Shown: positions 1-6,770 of the stretch, piece after piece | Layout of the letters: each line of letters opens with the position of its first letter | How positions within the stretch are numbered: position 1 is the first letter of the stretch | Origin: Parafrankia sp. EUN1f | GTDB lineage: Bacteria > Actinomycetota > Actinomycetes > Frankiales > Frankiaceae | Assembly: GCF_000177675.1 (NCBI RefSeq) | Contig: NZ_ADGX01000094.1 | Span: forward strand, 1 to 32,652 | Direction: 5' to 3' | Length of the DNA stretch: 32,652 nt | Notes under the pieces: model-generated | Database searches by the model: none | What the model saw: the letters and a program-made list of their open reading frames with translations, nothing else | Told to the model about the DNA's origin: nothing | Translations under genes and position numbers: made by a program

Positions 1-176
1 CTCCCCGCGGCGGGTCGCGGTCGCGGAGGCGGGGCGGTCACGCCATTCGTAGAAGCCGGAACGGGAGACGTCGAGCCAGGCGCACATCTGGATGATGGAC
101 GGCGTCGGTGTGCCAGCATTCGCGGTGGTGCGGGCGGCGTACTCCGCATCGATGAACTCGAACGTGTCGCTCACCG
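1..176 (-). CDS. IS3-family transposase OrfB, N-terminal part
   Basis: The open frame on the minus strand reads VSDTFEFIDAEYAARTTANA and then a stretch containing CAWLDVSRSGFYEW. The latter is the HTH_21-like N-terminus of IS3 OrfB, which precedes the rve-type DDE integrase domain. The DDE domain lies outside the window. The frame is -1 relative to OrfA and overlaps its end. It could start at the GTG at 176-174 or be made by frameshifting at the A6G motif in orfA. Confidence 0.75.
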
Positions 177-461
177 ATGATCCTTGGCGAAGTACGCCGC
201 GGCTTTTTTCAGGAACTCGTTTTCCATGCGCAGCTCGCGGTTCTGCCGCTCGAGTTCGCGGAGCCGGGCACTTTCGTCGGCGGTCGCCGGCGGGGCCTCA
301 CCGGCATGGGCACGCCGGTAGGTGGCGACCCAGCTCCCTAGGGTTCCTTCCAGGATGCCCAATTCCTGTGCGACATCGGAGATCGGACGGGATGTCTCGA
401 TCACCATCCGCACGGCTTCTTCCTTGAACTCAAGCGTGAACTTTCTTCGCTTCTGCGTCAA
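171..461 (-). CDS. IS3-family transposase OrfA (HTH protein)
   Basis: The 96-aa protein begins MTQKRRKFTLEFKEEAVRMV, the classic HTH_Tnp_1 start of IS3 OrfA. It continues with a helix-turn-helix (SDVAQELGILEGTLGSWV, about residues 28-45) and ends in a leucine-zipper-like segment (LRELERQNRELRMENEFLKK, about 67-86). OrfA binds the IS ends. A run of six A then G (minus strand, about 204-212, codons for Lys-Lys) near the 3' end is a typical -1 slippery site. Shifting there joins the frame to the downstream OrfB reading VSDTFEFIDAEYAA, so a fused OrfAB transposase is expected. Length and layout are normal for the family, and the gene looks intact. Confidence 0.9.
   Translation of the reverse strand: MTQKRRKFTLEFKEEAVRMVIETSRPISDVAQELGILEGTLGSWVATYRRAHAGEAPPATADESARLRELERQNRELRMENEFLKKAAAYFAKDHR
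204..212 (-). promoter_or_regulatory. Programmed -1 frameshift site (A6G)
   Basis: On the minus strand the sequence is CTGAAAAAAGCC, in codons CTG AAA AAA GCC. Slipping back one base moves translation into the OrfB frame and gives KKSRGVLRQGSSVSDT. A6G is the standard slippery motif of many IS3-family elements. The frame relation was checked by hand; use of the site is inferred. Confidence 0.6.
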
Positions 462-526
462 CTATCATTCCTTCCGGCCTGTCCCCTATTCTAGTAGGGG
501 CCACTGTCCGGAAGAAAAAGGGCACC

Positions 527-703
527 TCAGAGCCGCCGGAGTGCCGGTGCGGAGGTCGCCGTGTCGCAGGCCAGTTGTTCCGCGGTCGCCCCCGCACTGC
601 CGGCGTGTTCCACCAGACCGAGTGTCGCGGCCACCCGTATGGACATGGGGGTTGCCAGATCGGCCATGGCGAGAATCGAAGGGCCATCCGTCGGGGCGTC
701 CAT
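527..703 (-). pseudogene. O-methyltransferase N-terminal fragment cut by the IS3 element
   Basis: Translation from the ATG at 703 gives MDAPTDGPSILAMADLATPM followed by SIRVAATLGLVEHAGSAGAT and AEQLACDTATSAPALRRL. This is the dimerisation/winged-helix N-terminus of actinobacterial SAM-dependent O-methyltransferases of the hydroxyindole/polyketide type. After 57-58 residues it hits a TGA made by the tip of the IS. The catalytic Rossmann domain is not in the window; it should continue left of the IS if the insertion did not delete it. Region 704-964 upstream holds no recognisable gene and presumably contained its promoter. Confidence 0.7.
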
Positions 704-964
704 GATTCGACCCTATCCGGGCTGCTTCCGCGGTCATGACCGTAGGAGAGATGCAGCCGGGCCGCGAGGCGTGCGACGTGACGGAGGCCGGTGTTCGACC
801 ACGGTCTCCGCGGCGGGTCACAGGGGTGGGCTCAGGTCTGGGCCGTCACCGGGTCGAGGATCGGTGAGCCGTTCGTCGTGAGTCCCGTCGTGAGTGGATG
901 GCGGAGCCGGTGCAGATCGACGAGGCCAAGGCTCTGGCCTGAATTCGTCCAGCGCGGGTACAGC

Positions 965-1498
965 TTAAAGCAGAATGTAGAGAACAGAGACAACGCCCAG
1001 GCACACCAGGCCGGCGATGAAATGGTACGTGATGCGTCGACCAAAGATGAAGCAGCTTGCGATCCGGCGCGCTACGACGAACGCGACAAGATCACCTCCA
1101 GATAAACCCTAGGCCGCCCGCCAGGGAAACCATGGGTCATGGCGCACCGAAACCTGATCTCCCACTGTGGATGGTGGAACGTGCATCCAGCAGAAGCGCG
1201 CCGAACCCCGCTCGGTGGTGTAACGCACCATGACATGATCTCGACCGCCATCGGCCCGTCTACGCCTACCCAACTGCTCGATGACGCCGTCGACGATCAC
1301 GGCGTGGCGCGCCAGCCGCAGCTGTTGGCGGAGCTCCTCCCCGATTCGCACGATCATGATGATCGTCCCGATGATGATCGGCGTCGCGACGCCTTCGATC
1401 ACGCGATGCGTAAACATGACGGCCAATATCACGACGGCCGTCTCCCCGGCCAGCCAGGCCACGTTCCGTGCCAGGGCACCGATCGTCCGCTCGGGCAT
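965..1498 (-). pseudogene. DUF3592-type membrane protein with in-frame amber stop
   Basis: The first part (1109-1498, start at MPERTIGALARN; longer starts up to 1645 are possible) has two hydrophobic segments (VAWLAGETAVVILAVMF, ATPIIIGTIIMIV). They are followed by a DUF3592-like core with RRRRADGGRDHVMVRYTT and VGDQVSVRHDPWFPWRAA. A TAG at 1111-1109 then stops it. The same frame continues for another 47 codons to a TAA at 967-965 and contains the expected last helix, ITYHFIAGLVCLGVVSVLYI. A complete DUF3592 protein normally has that C-terminal helix, so this reads as one gene broken by a single nonsense codon. Function of the family is unknown. No good ribosome site was seen. Confidence 0.55.
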
Positions 1499-1654
1499 CA
1501 CGGGCCGCTGTCGATCTCTGCTGTCGCGATCGGTGATGAGATCCACGCCTGTCAACCGCTGAGGTAGTCCCCGGTGGCCCATTCGCTCCATGCCAGGACT
1601 GGCCGCGCTTTCACCGTCTGACGACACCGACCAACCATTCCACATACGGCCTTG

Positions 1655-1918
1655 TGGCCCGACTGCCGCTGCGGTCTTCGGGGGGACGTCGTGGAACAGG
1701 CGCCTGGTGGCGGTGCCGCCGGAAGTGCTGGGCGATCACCACACCGGAGGTCGGGTCGAGCAGGAGAACAGGCTGGTCGTGCCGTTACGGACGTAGTCAT
1801 GCGTCCTCCGCTCCGGGGTGCCGGGCATCAGCGGCAACACCGGGGCGGTACGGTCCAGGGCCTGAATCTGACTCTTCTCGTCGACGTACAGCACGATCGC
1901 CTTCTCCGGCTTACTCGG
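1655..1918 (-). pseudogene. IS630-family transposase fragment
   Basis: The minus-strand translation contains [20 protein letters not shown], then [20 protein letters not shown]. These are hallmark motifs of the DDE domain of actinobacterial IS630 transposases, with the catalytic Asp in YVDEKSQ. After TTSLF the frame shifts, and the next frame continues [20 protein letters not shown], the usual following segment. Both ends are missing. It lies immediately downstream of the repeat-rich sigma-fusion gene and may have truncated it. Confidence 0.75.
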
Positions 1919-3017
1919 ACATTCCGGCCGAAACCGGGAGGTCGCCCGAATCCTTTGGCTTGCCCGATGCGGCGGCCGGTTTGGCCGGTTTGGTTGGCTT
2001 GCCGGGTGTGGTGGCTGGTTTGGCCGGTTTGGTTGGCTTGCCGGGTGTGGTGGCTGGTTTGGCCGGTTTGGTTGGCTTGCCGGGTGTCGTGGCTGGTTTG
2101 GCTGGTTTGGTTGGCTTGCCGGGTGTGGTGGCCGGTTTACCAGACGCCCCGACCGACGCCGCAGACCCACCTGAGACCTCAGCATTGGCGGGCCTGGTAG
2201 CCGGTTTACCGGACACGCCCGCCGACACCACAGGCCCCGCCGCCGGCTTATCTGGCTTGGGATGGATGTATCCCAGCGGTGGGGTATCGGTCAGTACCAT
2301 GCAGTAGGCAGTCACGTTCTCCGGGCCGTCGGCGCCAATTATCAGCGGGGCCAAGCCGAGGCTCGTCGGGAAGGGACCGGGGTTACCGCGGGCGGCAGCG
2401 TGGTTGCGGCAGATCAATGGCTGCAGGGGTGAGGTAGGTGCGCCGCTTCCCAGTCCAATCACGGGAGACGACCTCGGTCCGCCCGCGTGAGCCGTGGCGG
2501 ATGACTCTGTCGGGGTCGACATCCGGCCGGCCGCCAGGTGGGTGCCGCCGCCCGGCGACGAATGCACCGTACCGGCATCGACGGCGAGGGCGACACCGCT
2601 CGTGGCCGCGAACGCGGCTGCGGCCGCGACCTTCACAGTCAGAAGCTTCGAAAGCGAGATCCTGATAGGCAGGCCGCTGCGGGGGGAGGGCCCGGCCACG
2701 GGACACGTTCGCCGGAAGGCGGCCACCGCTGCCTCCTCGCCGGCGAGCTTCCTACGTCGGGCCGGAGCGACGGTGAGCGAGTCAGCGCGGAATGATTCCA
2801 GGTTCCTGATTATCCGCAGCCACGCCCCAGCCGCCATATCCGCTAACTCTTCATCCTCTATGTCGTCATCGGAAAGCTCGCGAAGCCTGTGCAGCAGCCC
2901 GGGTTGGACTCTGCGGTAAATGATCCGGAATGCACTCTCGTCGCCACCTCGCGCAGCGACTATGGTGAGCAGGAGGTCTTCCGCGTCCCTTCCGCGAAGC
3001 TTTGTCTGTGAACCCAT
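1911..3017 (-). CDS. Sigma-70 region 2 fused to a membrane/Pro-Lys-Thr repeat protein
   Basis: The chosen start, ATG 3017, follows a GGGGGAG ribosome site; the product is 368 aa. Residues 11-78 resemble ECF sigma region 2 ([20 protein letters not shown], then [18 protein letters not shown]). Region 4, needed for -35 binding, is absent. The frame passes instead into [15 protein letters not shown] and [20 protein letters not shown], a type of sequence normally found as a separate small membrane protein encoded beside ECF sigma genes; its helix is about 124-146. The C-terminal third is low complexity, with four 13-residue units of [13 protein letters not shown]. The likely origin is a deletion that fused two adjacent genes, and the result may be non-functional. 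A possible -10 (TATAGT, 3051-3046) lies upstream. Confidence 0.5.
   Translation of the reverse strand: MGSQTKLRGRDAEDLLLTIVAARGGDESAFRIIYRRVQPGLLHRLRELSDDDIEDEELADMAAGAWLRIIRNLESFRADSLTVAPARRRKLAGEEAAVAAFRRTCPVAGPSPRSGLPIRISLSKLLTVKVAAAAAFAATSGVALAVDAGTVHSSPGGGTHLAAGRMSTPTESSATAHAGGPRSSPVIGLGSGAPTSPLQPLICRNHAAARGNPGPFPTSLGLAPLIIGADGPENVTAYCMVLTDTPPLGYIHPKPDKPAAGPVVSAGVSGKPATRPANAEVSGGSAASVGASGKPATTPGKPTKPAKPATTPGKPTKPAKPATTPGKPTKPAKPATTPGKPTKPAKPAAASGKPKDSGDLPVSAGMSE
1992..2147 (-). repeat. Four tandem 39-bp repeats inside the sigma-fusion gene
   Basis: Units begin with GGTTGGC (plus strand) at 1992, 2031, 2070 and 2109, spaced exactly 39 bp, with one or two substitutions between them. Each encodes the 13-aa unit [13 protein letters not shown] on the minus strand. 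Degenerate relatives extend to about 2215. Because the period is a multiple of three, changes in copy number keep the frame. Confidence 0.9.
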
Positions 3018-3336
3018 CAGAACTCCCCCGCTGTCCGGTGGCGCAACTATACCTTTGTACACAGTCGTGGTCGACAGCTCCGCACTCTCCAGCCCTGAAG
3101 GTCCTGCTGGCGGGATGGGTCAGGCTCGCCCGGTGCCGCCCACGGCCCGAAAACAGCGAGCAGGAACAACCGCGACGTACACGGACGTCCAGAGCCGCCA
3201 GGCCCGCGACCGGCACCGGCGGACGCCCCACCGACGTAAACAGTGCGAACCGAGAAGACATTCGAAAGTTGGGGGTCGGTCAGAGCCCCGCAGTCGATTA
3301 CGCGGCGCGGGCTCTGGGCTTTGTCTCAACCTGGCG

Positions 3337-3384
3337 TGCGCTCGGAGGGACTCGAACCCTGCGGGTTCCTCGCGAGGATTACGG
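3337..3384 (-). other. tRNA 3'-end fragment (T-arm and acceptor strand)
   Basis: The minus strand carries GGGTTCGAGTCCC, a tRNA T-arm with the TTCGAGT loop, followed by TCCGAGCGCA, which can serve as an acceptor 3' strand. It is preceded by CGTAATCCTCGCGAGG, reminiscent of an anticodon-stem 3' side. The 5' half would lie to the right, but there the sequence switches abruptly at about 3386 to the DUF5615/DUF433 cassette. One of the five T-stem pairs is mismatched. It is probably an old attachment-site remnant; tRNA-Arg is my guess from the acceptor sequence. The rest of 3018-3336 shows no gene. Confidence 0.4.
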
Positions 3385-3385
3385 G

Positions 3386-3644
3386 TTGTTGTCGAGCAGG
3401 AAGCGCACGTTGGTCAGGCTGGGATGACCAACGGAAGCTGCTGCTCGCGGACGGCTTCGGCAGCGAAGCGGAGTGCCCCGCGGATGTCGTCCTCGTCGAG
3501 GTCCGGCAGCTCGGCGAGGACCTCGGTGGCGGACATGCCATCCGCGATCATTCCGACGACCGTTGCTACCGGGATGCGCAACCCACGGATGCAGGGGACC
3601 CCGCTCATCTACGCCGGGTTCACCGTGATGCGGGTGAAGTGCAC
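3386..3644 (-). pseudogene. DUF433 antitoxin with nonsense codon, plus DUF5615 toxin stub
   Basis: This is a near copy of the intact pair at 7723-8330. The antitoxin should start at the GTG at 3644 (VHFTRITVNPA), but the next Gln codon of the intact copy is TAG here (3611-3609). An ATG follows directly, so reinitiation at 3608 could give 64 aa beginning MSGVPCIRGLRIPVATVVGM. Of the toxin only the first residues RFLLDNN remain before the frame meets the tRNA fragment. DUF433 proteins are small winged-helix antitoxins paired with DUF5615 PIN-like toxins. Homology to the other cassette runs from 3386 to about 3707, including the promoter side. Confidence 0.75.
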
Positions 3645-3707
3645 TGACCACCCCCTCTCGTACTTCAGCATATGGTGATCACGGTGGTCCTGATGTGGTC
3701 GCCGTGA

Positions 3708-3838
3708 GAGCTGCGGCACAGGAGAACGTCCGGGTCGTGATCGCCCCGCTTCACCGGGAGCTGGCGGCAGGCACTCTCGCCTCTGTTCTGCACCAGGCGG
3801 GCATCGAGGCGGAGGAGCTTAGGGCGTTGCTCACCTGA
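3708..3838 (+). pseudogene. HicA toxin 3' fragment
   Basis: The frame reads NVRVVIAPLHRELAAGTLAS and then VLHQAGIEAEELRALLT before the stop, closely matching residues 31-75 of the intact HicA at 5312-5539. The N-terminal half, with the dsRBD-like first helix and the catalytic His region, is absent, and one A is missing in a CAAGGAG/CAGGAG comparison at the left boundary. The junction with the DUF433 cassette at about 3707 has lost any att repeat, so two cargos have been fused by deletion. Confidence 0.75.
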
Positions 3839-3870
3839 GCCCAGCGCGATCCCGGGTGCAACCTGGAAGG

Positions 3871-3972
3871 GTGACTCTGTCGAAGCGTGCGTCCTGGTTC
3901 CTGATCGCGGTGGGTGTGTGGACGTGGGCCATCTGGCCGAATTTGTAGAACATTCACTTATGACCTAGGTAC
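3871..3972 (+). repeat. att repeat 1: 5' fragment of SCO4848-type gene plus phage arm
   Basis: The repeat starts at the GTG of a truncated copy of the membrane-protein gene (VTLSKRASWFLIAVGVWTWA). It runs to codon 24 and then switches at the TT core into an arm that contributes a TAG stop (3946-3948) and ends ATGACCTAGGTAC at 3972. Its sequence up to the core matches the intact gene at 10305 closely. Structurally it is an attL (B half plus P' half). The conserved sequence starts about 25 bp upstream of the GTG. Confidence 0.85.
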
Positions 3973-4668
3973 CGGGTCGAGTGACTGGCGCGGAGCCGGT
4001 ACGTCGGGAGCGGGTCTGCCGGCGAGAAGGCCGGGGACGCGACTCTGGTTCATGATCCAGTCGTGCACGTCGGTATCCAGGTAGTCGGCCACCCTTAGCA
4101 GGTCGGCGTGCATCTGCTGCAGTGGTCGGTTGTGGATCGGTTCGTGGTGGGCGATGCGGCTCCGGAGGTTGACGAGCCGGTTGACTGGTTCGTAGACCGT
4201 CGCGCGGCGGGCGGGGCGAAGCCGGGGGAAGGCGTGGCGGAGCGCGGGCGTCCAGAGAGTCGCCTCGTAGCGGCGGGACAGCAGATATCGCCAGAAGCCG
4301 AAATTCAGCTCGGCGACGATCCGGCCAGGAACCACGGTCTTGTTGTTGCGTCGGATCCTGGCTCTGGCATCCGCTATGTCCTGACGGGCGCGGGCTTCGA
4401 GAGTCCTGGTAGGGGCGTCCCACCACTCTCCGGGGCGATGCTGGCGGGCGTGCCACGCCGTGAGCTGGTCATGAAGCGTGTTACGCAGCACGACTTCGAG
4501 TAGCCCCAGAACCTCGTAGAAGGCGGCACTGACCGAACTGTTCCACCCGTAGAGCATGATCGCGCGGGTGACGTCGCCGTCGCATGCCTGCTCGTAGGGG
4601 CTGAGGCGTTCGGCGCTCAGCCTCCGCCGGAGCCGAGAGGCGTCGGGTGAAGGCAGGGGGTTGGACAT
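3958..4668 (-). CDS. Abi-family (Abi_2/AbiD-F-like) HEPN protein
   Basis: The 236-aa protein is abortive-infection Abi_2-like. Near the N-terminus it has LRRRLSAERLSPYEQAC, then a helical middle (SVSAAFYEVLGLLEVVLRNT, typical of the family). Near residues 165-180 is a HEPN-type RX4H motif in NLRSRIAHHEPIHNRP, the probable RNase site. Members cause growth arrest on phage infection. It is 60-70 percent alike by eye to the protein at 5659-6351. The last codons (VPRS and stop) are supplied by the att arm, so the cargo abuts the recombination site. ATG 4668 is the first start and follows a conserved leader with a hairpin (see 4702-4746). Function is inferred from family. Confidence 0.75.
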   Translation of the reverse strand: MSNPLPSPDASRLRRRLSAERLSPYEQACDGDVTRAIMLYGWNSSVSAAFYEVLGLLEVVLRNTLHDQLTAWHARQHRPGEWWDAPTRTLEARARQDIADARARIRRNNKTVVPGRIVAELNFGFWRYLLSRRYEATLWTPALRHAFPRLRPARRATVYEPVNRLVNLRSRIAHHEPIHNRPLQQMHADLLRVADYLDTDVHDWIMNQSRVPGLLAGRPAPDVPAPRQSLDPVPRS

Positions 4669-4701
4669 CGGTGCACCGGATCTTCTACAGTGGCCGTGTA
4701 G

Positions 4702-4746
4702 ACCCCGGATGGCCTCTACCGCTCAGGCGGCATGCCCCGGGGTTTT
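4702..4746 (+). terminator. Hairpin with T-run upstream of abi 1 (possible small-RNA terminator)
   Basis: ACCCCGG (4702-4708) pairs with CCGGGGT (4737-4743), with an inner CCGC/GCGG helix, followed by TTTT on the plus strand. The same arrangement with identical flanks occurs upstream of the second abi gene. On the plus strand it would end a short RNA divergent from abi; it also shields the gene fragment that follows. Confidence 0.5.
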
Positions 4747-4761
4747 GTCTGTCCGCCCACC

Positions 4762-4937
4762 CTATGGCGATCAACGTGGCTGAAATCGCGCGCCCACAGA
4801 GAGGCCACGGCGTCTGTGGGTGCGAGGCTGGTGGGGTGACGCTGTCGAAGCGTGCGCCCTGGTTCCTGATAGCGGTGGGTGTGTGGACGTGGGCCATCTG
4901 GCCGAATTTGTAGAGCATTCACTTATGACCTAGGTAC
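4762..4937 (+). repeat. att repeat 2 with extended upstream homology
   Basis: GTG at 4836, truncated frame to TAG 4911-4913 (25 aa with Ala-Pro in place of Ala-Ser), then the arm to TAGGTAC at 4937. Homology with repeats 4 and 5 extends about 75 bp further upstream, starting at TATGGCGATCAACGTGGCTG, and contains the dyad GCGCCCACAG/CTGTGGGTGC. That segment is presumably the native promoter region of the target gene. Confidence 0.85.
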
Positions 4938-5093
4938 TCCCCGGGGCCGGGAGCGGTCTTGTGTCTCTCGCGTGTACTCGGGTCGTTAAAGATCGTTTCT
5001 GCTCGTATGGTCGACAGAGGTCTGGTCGACCATGTCGAGGAGGTGGCGGTGAGCGCTTCGCCAGGAGTGGCAGGGACGGCTAGGCTGATCTCC

Positions 5094-5315
5094 ATGGAGC
5101 GAGCGGCGCGGCTGACGGCTGTCGTCACGCACGAGGGCGACTGGTATGTGGCGCGGGCCCTGGAGGTCGAGGTGACCAGCCAGGGAGCCAGCGTCGAGGA
5201 GTCGCTGGCGAACCTTCGTGAGGCGCTGGAGCTGTACTTCGAGGACCAGCCGTTCCCCGCCACCGCCGCGGACGGTCCCATCGTCGCTCCGCTGGACATC
5301 CGCCTGTCGGCGTGA
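5094..5315 (+). CDS. hicB: HicB-type antitoxin
   Basis: The 73-aa protein begins MERAARLTAVVTHEGDWYVA and continues RALEVEVTSQGASVEESLAN, the partial RNase-H-like fold typical of HicB. HicB neutralises HicA and usually represses the operon. The frame is open upstream to 4959, but family length and the fold start support ATG 5094. It overlaps hicA by four bases (GTGA), so the pair is translationally coupled. It sits between att repeats 2 and 3, alone with hicA. Confidence 0.85.
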   Translation: MERAARLTAVVTHEGDWYVARALEVEVTSQGASVEESLANLREALELYFEDQPFPATAADGPIVAPLDIRLSA

Positions 5316-5539
5316 CACCCGCGCTGCCTCGGGTCTCCGGGGCGAAGGTGGTGAAGGCTCTGGGGCGTGCCGGCTTCGAGGAGGTCGCCACGCGTGGCTC
5401 GCACTGCAAGCTGCGGCACAAGGAGAACGCCCGGGTCGTGATCGTCCCGCTTCACCGGGAGTTGGCGACAGGCACCCTCGCCTCTGTTCTGCGCCAGGCG
5501 GGCATCGAGGCGGAGGAGCTTAGGACGTTGCTCACCTGA
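5312..5539 (+). CDS. hicA: HicA-type mRNA interferase toxin
   Basis: The 75-aa protein reads LPRVSGAKVVKALGRAGFEE, then VATRGSHCKLRHKENARVVI, VPLHRELATGTLASVLRQAG and IEAEELRTLLT. This is the complete YcfA/HicA dsRBD-like fold; SHCKLRH carries the expected catalytic His region. HicA degrades mRNA independently of ribosomes. The start is the GTG overlapping the hicB stop. A truncated homologue lies at 3708-3838. Confidence 0.88.
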   Translation: MTPALPRVSGAKVVKALGRAGFEEVATRGSHCKLRHKENARVVIVPLHRELATGTLASVLRQAGIEAEELRTLLT

Positions 5540-5571
5540 GCTGCGCGTGGTTCCGGGTGCAAGCTGGACGA

Positions 5572-5673
5572 GTGACTCTGTCGAAGCGTGCGTCCTGGTT
5601 CCTGATCGCGGTAGGTGTGTGGACGTGGGCGATCTGGCCGAATTTGTAGAACATTCACTTATGACCTAGGTAC
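5572..5673 (+). repeat. att repeat 3
   Basis: GTG 5572, truncated 25-aa frame with TAG at 5647-5649, arm ending TAGGTAC at 5673. Upstream homology is short (about 25 bp), as in repeat 1, which also follows a HicA end. Confidence 0.85.
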
Positions 5674-6351
5674 TGCGGGCGGCTGCGGCGGTCGTGACAG
5701 CAGGAGAGTTGGCACTCGGCTTCGGCTGCGGATCCACTCTTCGACATCGCCGTCGAGGTGTCCGGCGACACGCAGAAGATCATGGTGAAGGGTCGCAAGC
5801 GGTCGGTTGTGGATCGGTTCGTGGTGCGCGACGCGATTGCGGAGCCGAACGAGGCTGTCGACGGGGTTGTAGATCCGGACCCGTTGCGCCGGGCGAAGGT
5901 TCGGAAACGCGCGGCGGAGTGCGGGAGTCCACAGGGTCGCCTCGTATCGCCTGGTCAGGAGGTAGCGCCAGAAGCCGAACGTCAGCTCGGCGATCATTCG
6001 GCCGGGCGTGATGTCCTTCCGGTCGCGGCGCAACCTGGCGTAGGCGTCGGCGACGTCCTGCCTTCGATGAGCTTCGAGGATGCCGGCCCGATCGTCGTAC
6101 CACTGGCCGGCCCTTCGCTGGCGCTGATGCCAGAGGGTGAGCTGGTCGTGCAGGGCGTTGCGCAGGACGATCTCGAAGAGCCCGAGGACTTCGTGGAACG
6201 CGGCGCTGATGCTGCAGTTCCACTCGTACAGGGCCACTGCCTGCTCAAGGTCATGATCGCAGGCCCGTTCGTACGGTTCGAGGCGCTCGGCGCTCAGTCT
6301 GCGCCGGATCTGGACCGCGCAGGCGTGCGACGGGGTCAGGGCGTTCGACAT
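5659..6351 (-). CDS. Abi-family (Abi_2-like) HEPN protein, second copy
   Basis: The 230-aa protein shares the order of motifs with the first Abi: IRRRLSAERLEPYERACDHD near the start, CSISAAFHEVLGLFEIVLRN in the middle, ELTFGFWRYLLTRRYEATLW, and the RX4H motif in VRLRNRVAHHEPIHNRPL. It also ends in VPRS with its TAA inside the att arm. It has diverged enough from the first copy to suggest arrival with a related but different element rather than a recent local duplication. The predicted activity is RNase-like growth arrest, not shown by sequence alone. Confidence 0.75.
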   Translation of the reverse strand: MSNALTPSHACAVQIRRRLSAERLEPYERACDHDLEQAVALYEWNCSISAAFHEVLGLFEIVLRNALHDQLTLWHQRQRRAGQWYDDRAGILEAHRRQDVADAYARLRRDRKDITPGRMIAELTFGFWRYLLTRRYEATLWTPALRRAFPNLRPAQRVRIYNPVDSLVRLRNRVAHHEPIHNRPLATLHHDLLRVAGHLDGDVEEWIRSRSRVPTLLLSRPPQPPAVPRS

Positions 6352-6384
6352 CGGGCTACCGGTCTTCTACACTGTGCAGTGGAC

Positions 6385-6447
6385 ACCCCGGATGGCCTCT
6401 ACCGCTGTACGGCTTCACTGCTGAGCGGCAAGCCCCCGGGGTTTTTT
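6385..6447 (+). terminator. Hairpin with T6 upstream of abi 2
   Basis: ACCCCGG (6385-6391) pairs with CCGGGGT (6436-6442) and runs into six T. An inner CCGCT/AGCGG helix encloses a longer loop than in the first copy. CCCCGGATGGCCTCTACCGC is identical in both leaders, while the loop differs. This pattern fits a conserved structured RNA ending in an intrinsic terminator. Confidence 0.55.
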
Positions 6448-6462
6448 CTGTCCGCCCACTTT

Positions 6463-6633
6463 ACGGCGATCAACGTGTCCGAACTCGCGCCCCCACACGG
6501 AGACCACGGTTCGCGGCCGGTGCGAGGCTGGTGGGGTGACTCTGTCGAAGCGTGCGTCCTGGTTCCTGATCGCGGTAGGTGGACGTGGGCGATCTGGCCG
6601 AATTTGTAGAACATTCACTTATGACCCAGGTAC
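6463..6633 (+). repeat. att repeat 4 (frameshifted copy)
   Basis: GTG 6536. A four-base deletion in the run GTAGGTGTGTGG shifts the fragment's frame, so this copy no longer ends at the usual TAG. The arm carries CCCAGG in place of CCTAGG and ends at 6633. Extended upstream homology begins at about 6463. Confidence 0.8.
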
Positions 6634-6770
6634 TGGGCCTGGGTCACGCCGTGCCGGTGGTGGTCAGCGGCTGCGAGGGCGCCAGATGGCGCGTGACCCG
6701 CGTGAGGAGCGTCCCGCTGACGGGCTTGCGCATCGTTTCCGGCAGCTGTGCCGCCTCGATTGACGATTAA

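Larger units (their letters stand above)
1..529 (-). mobile_element. IS3-family insertion sequence, right part
   Basis: The element runs off the left edge. Its orfA and the start of orfB lie on the minus strand. The right end is placed at about 529 because the interrupted O-methyltransferase frame (527-703) stops making sense exactly where a sequence starting TGAGGTGCCC (read on the minus strand) begins. TG at the tip is usual for IS3 ends. The left inverted repeat is outside the window, so the terminal repeat cannot be verified. Confidence 0.75.
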
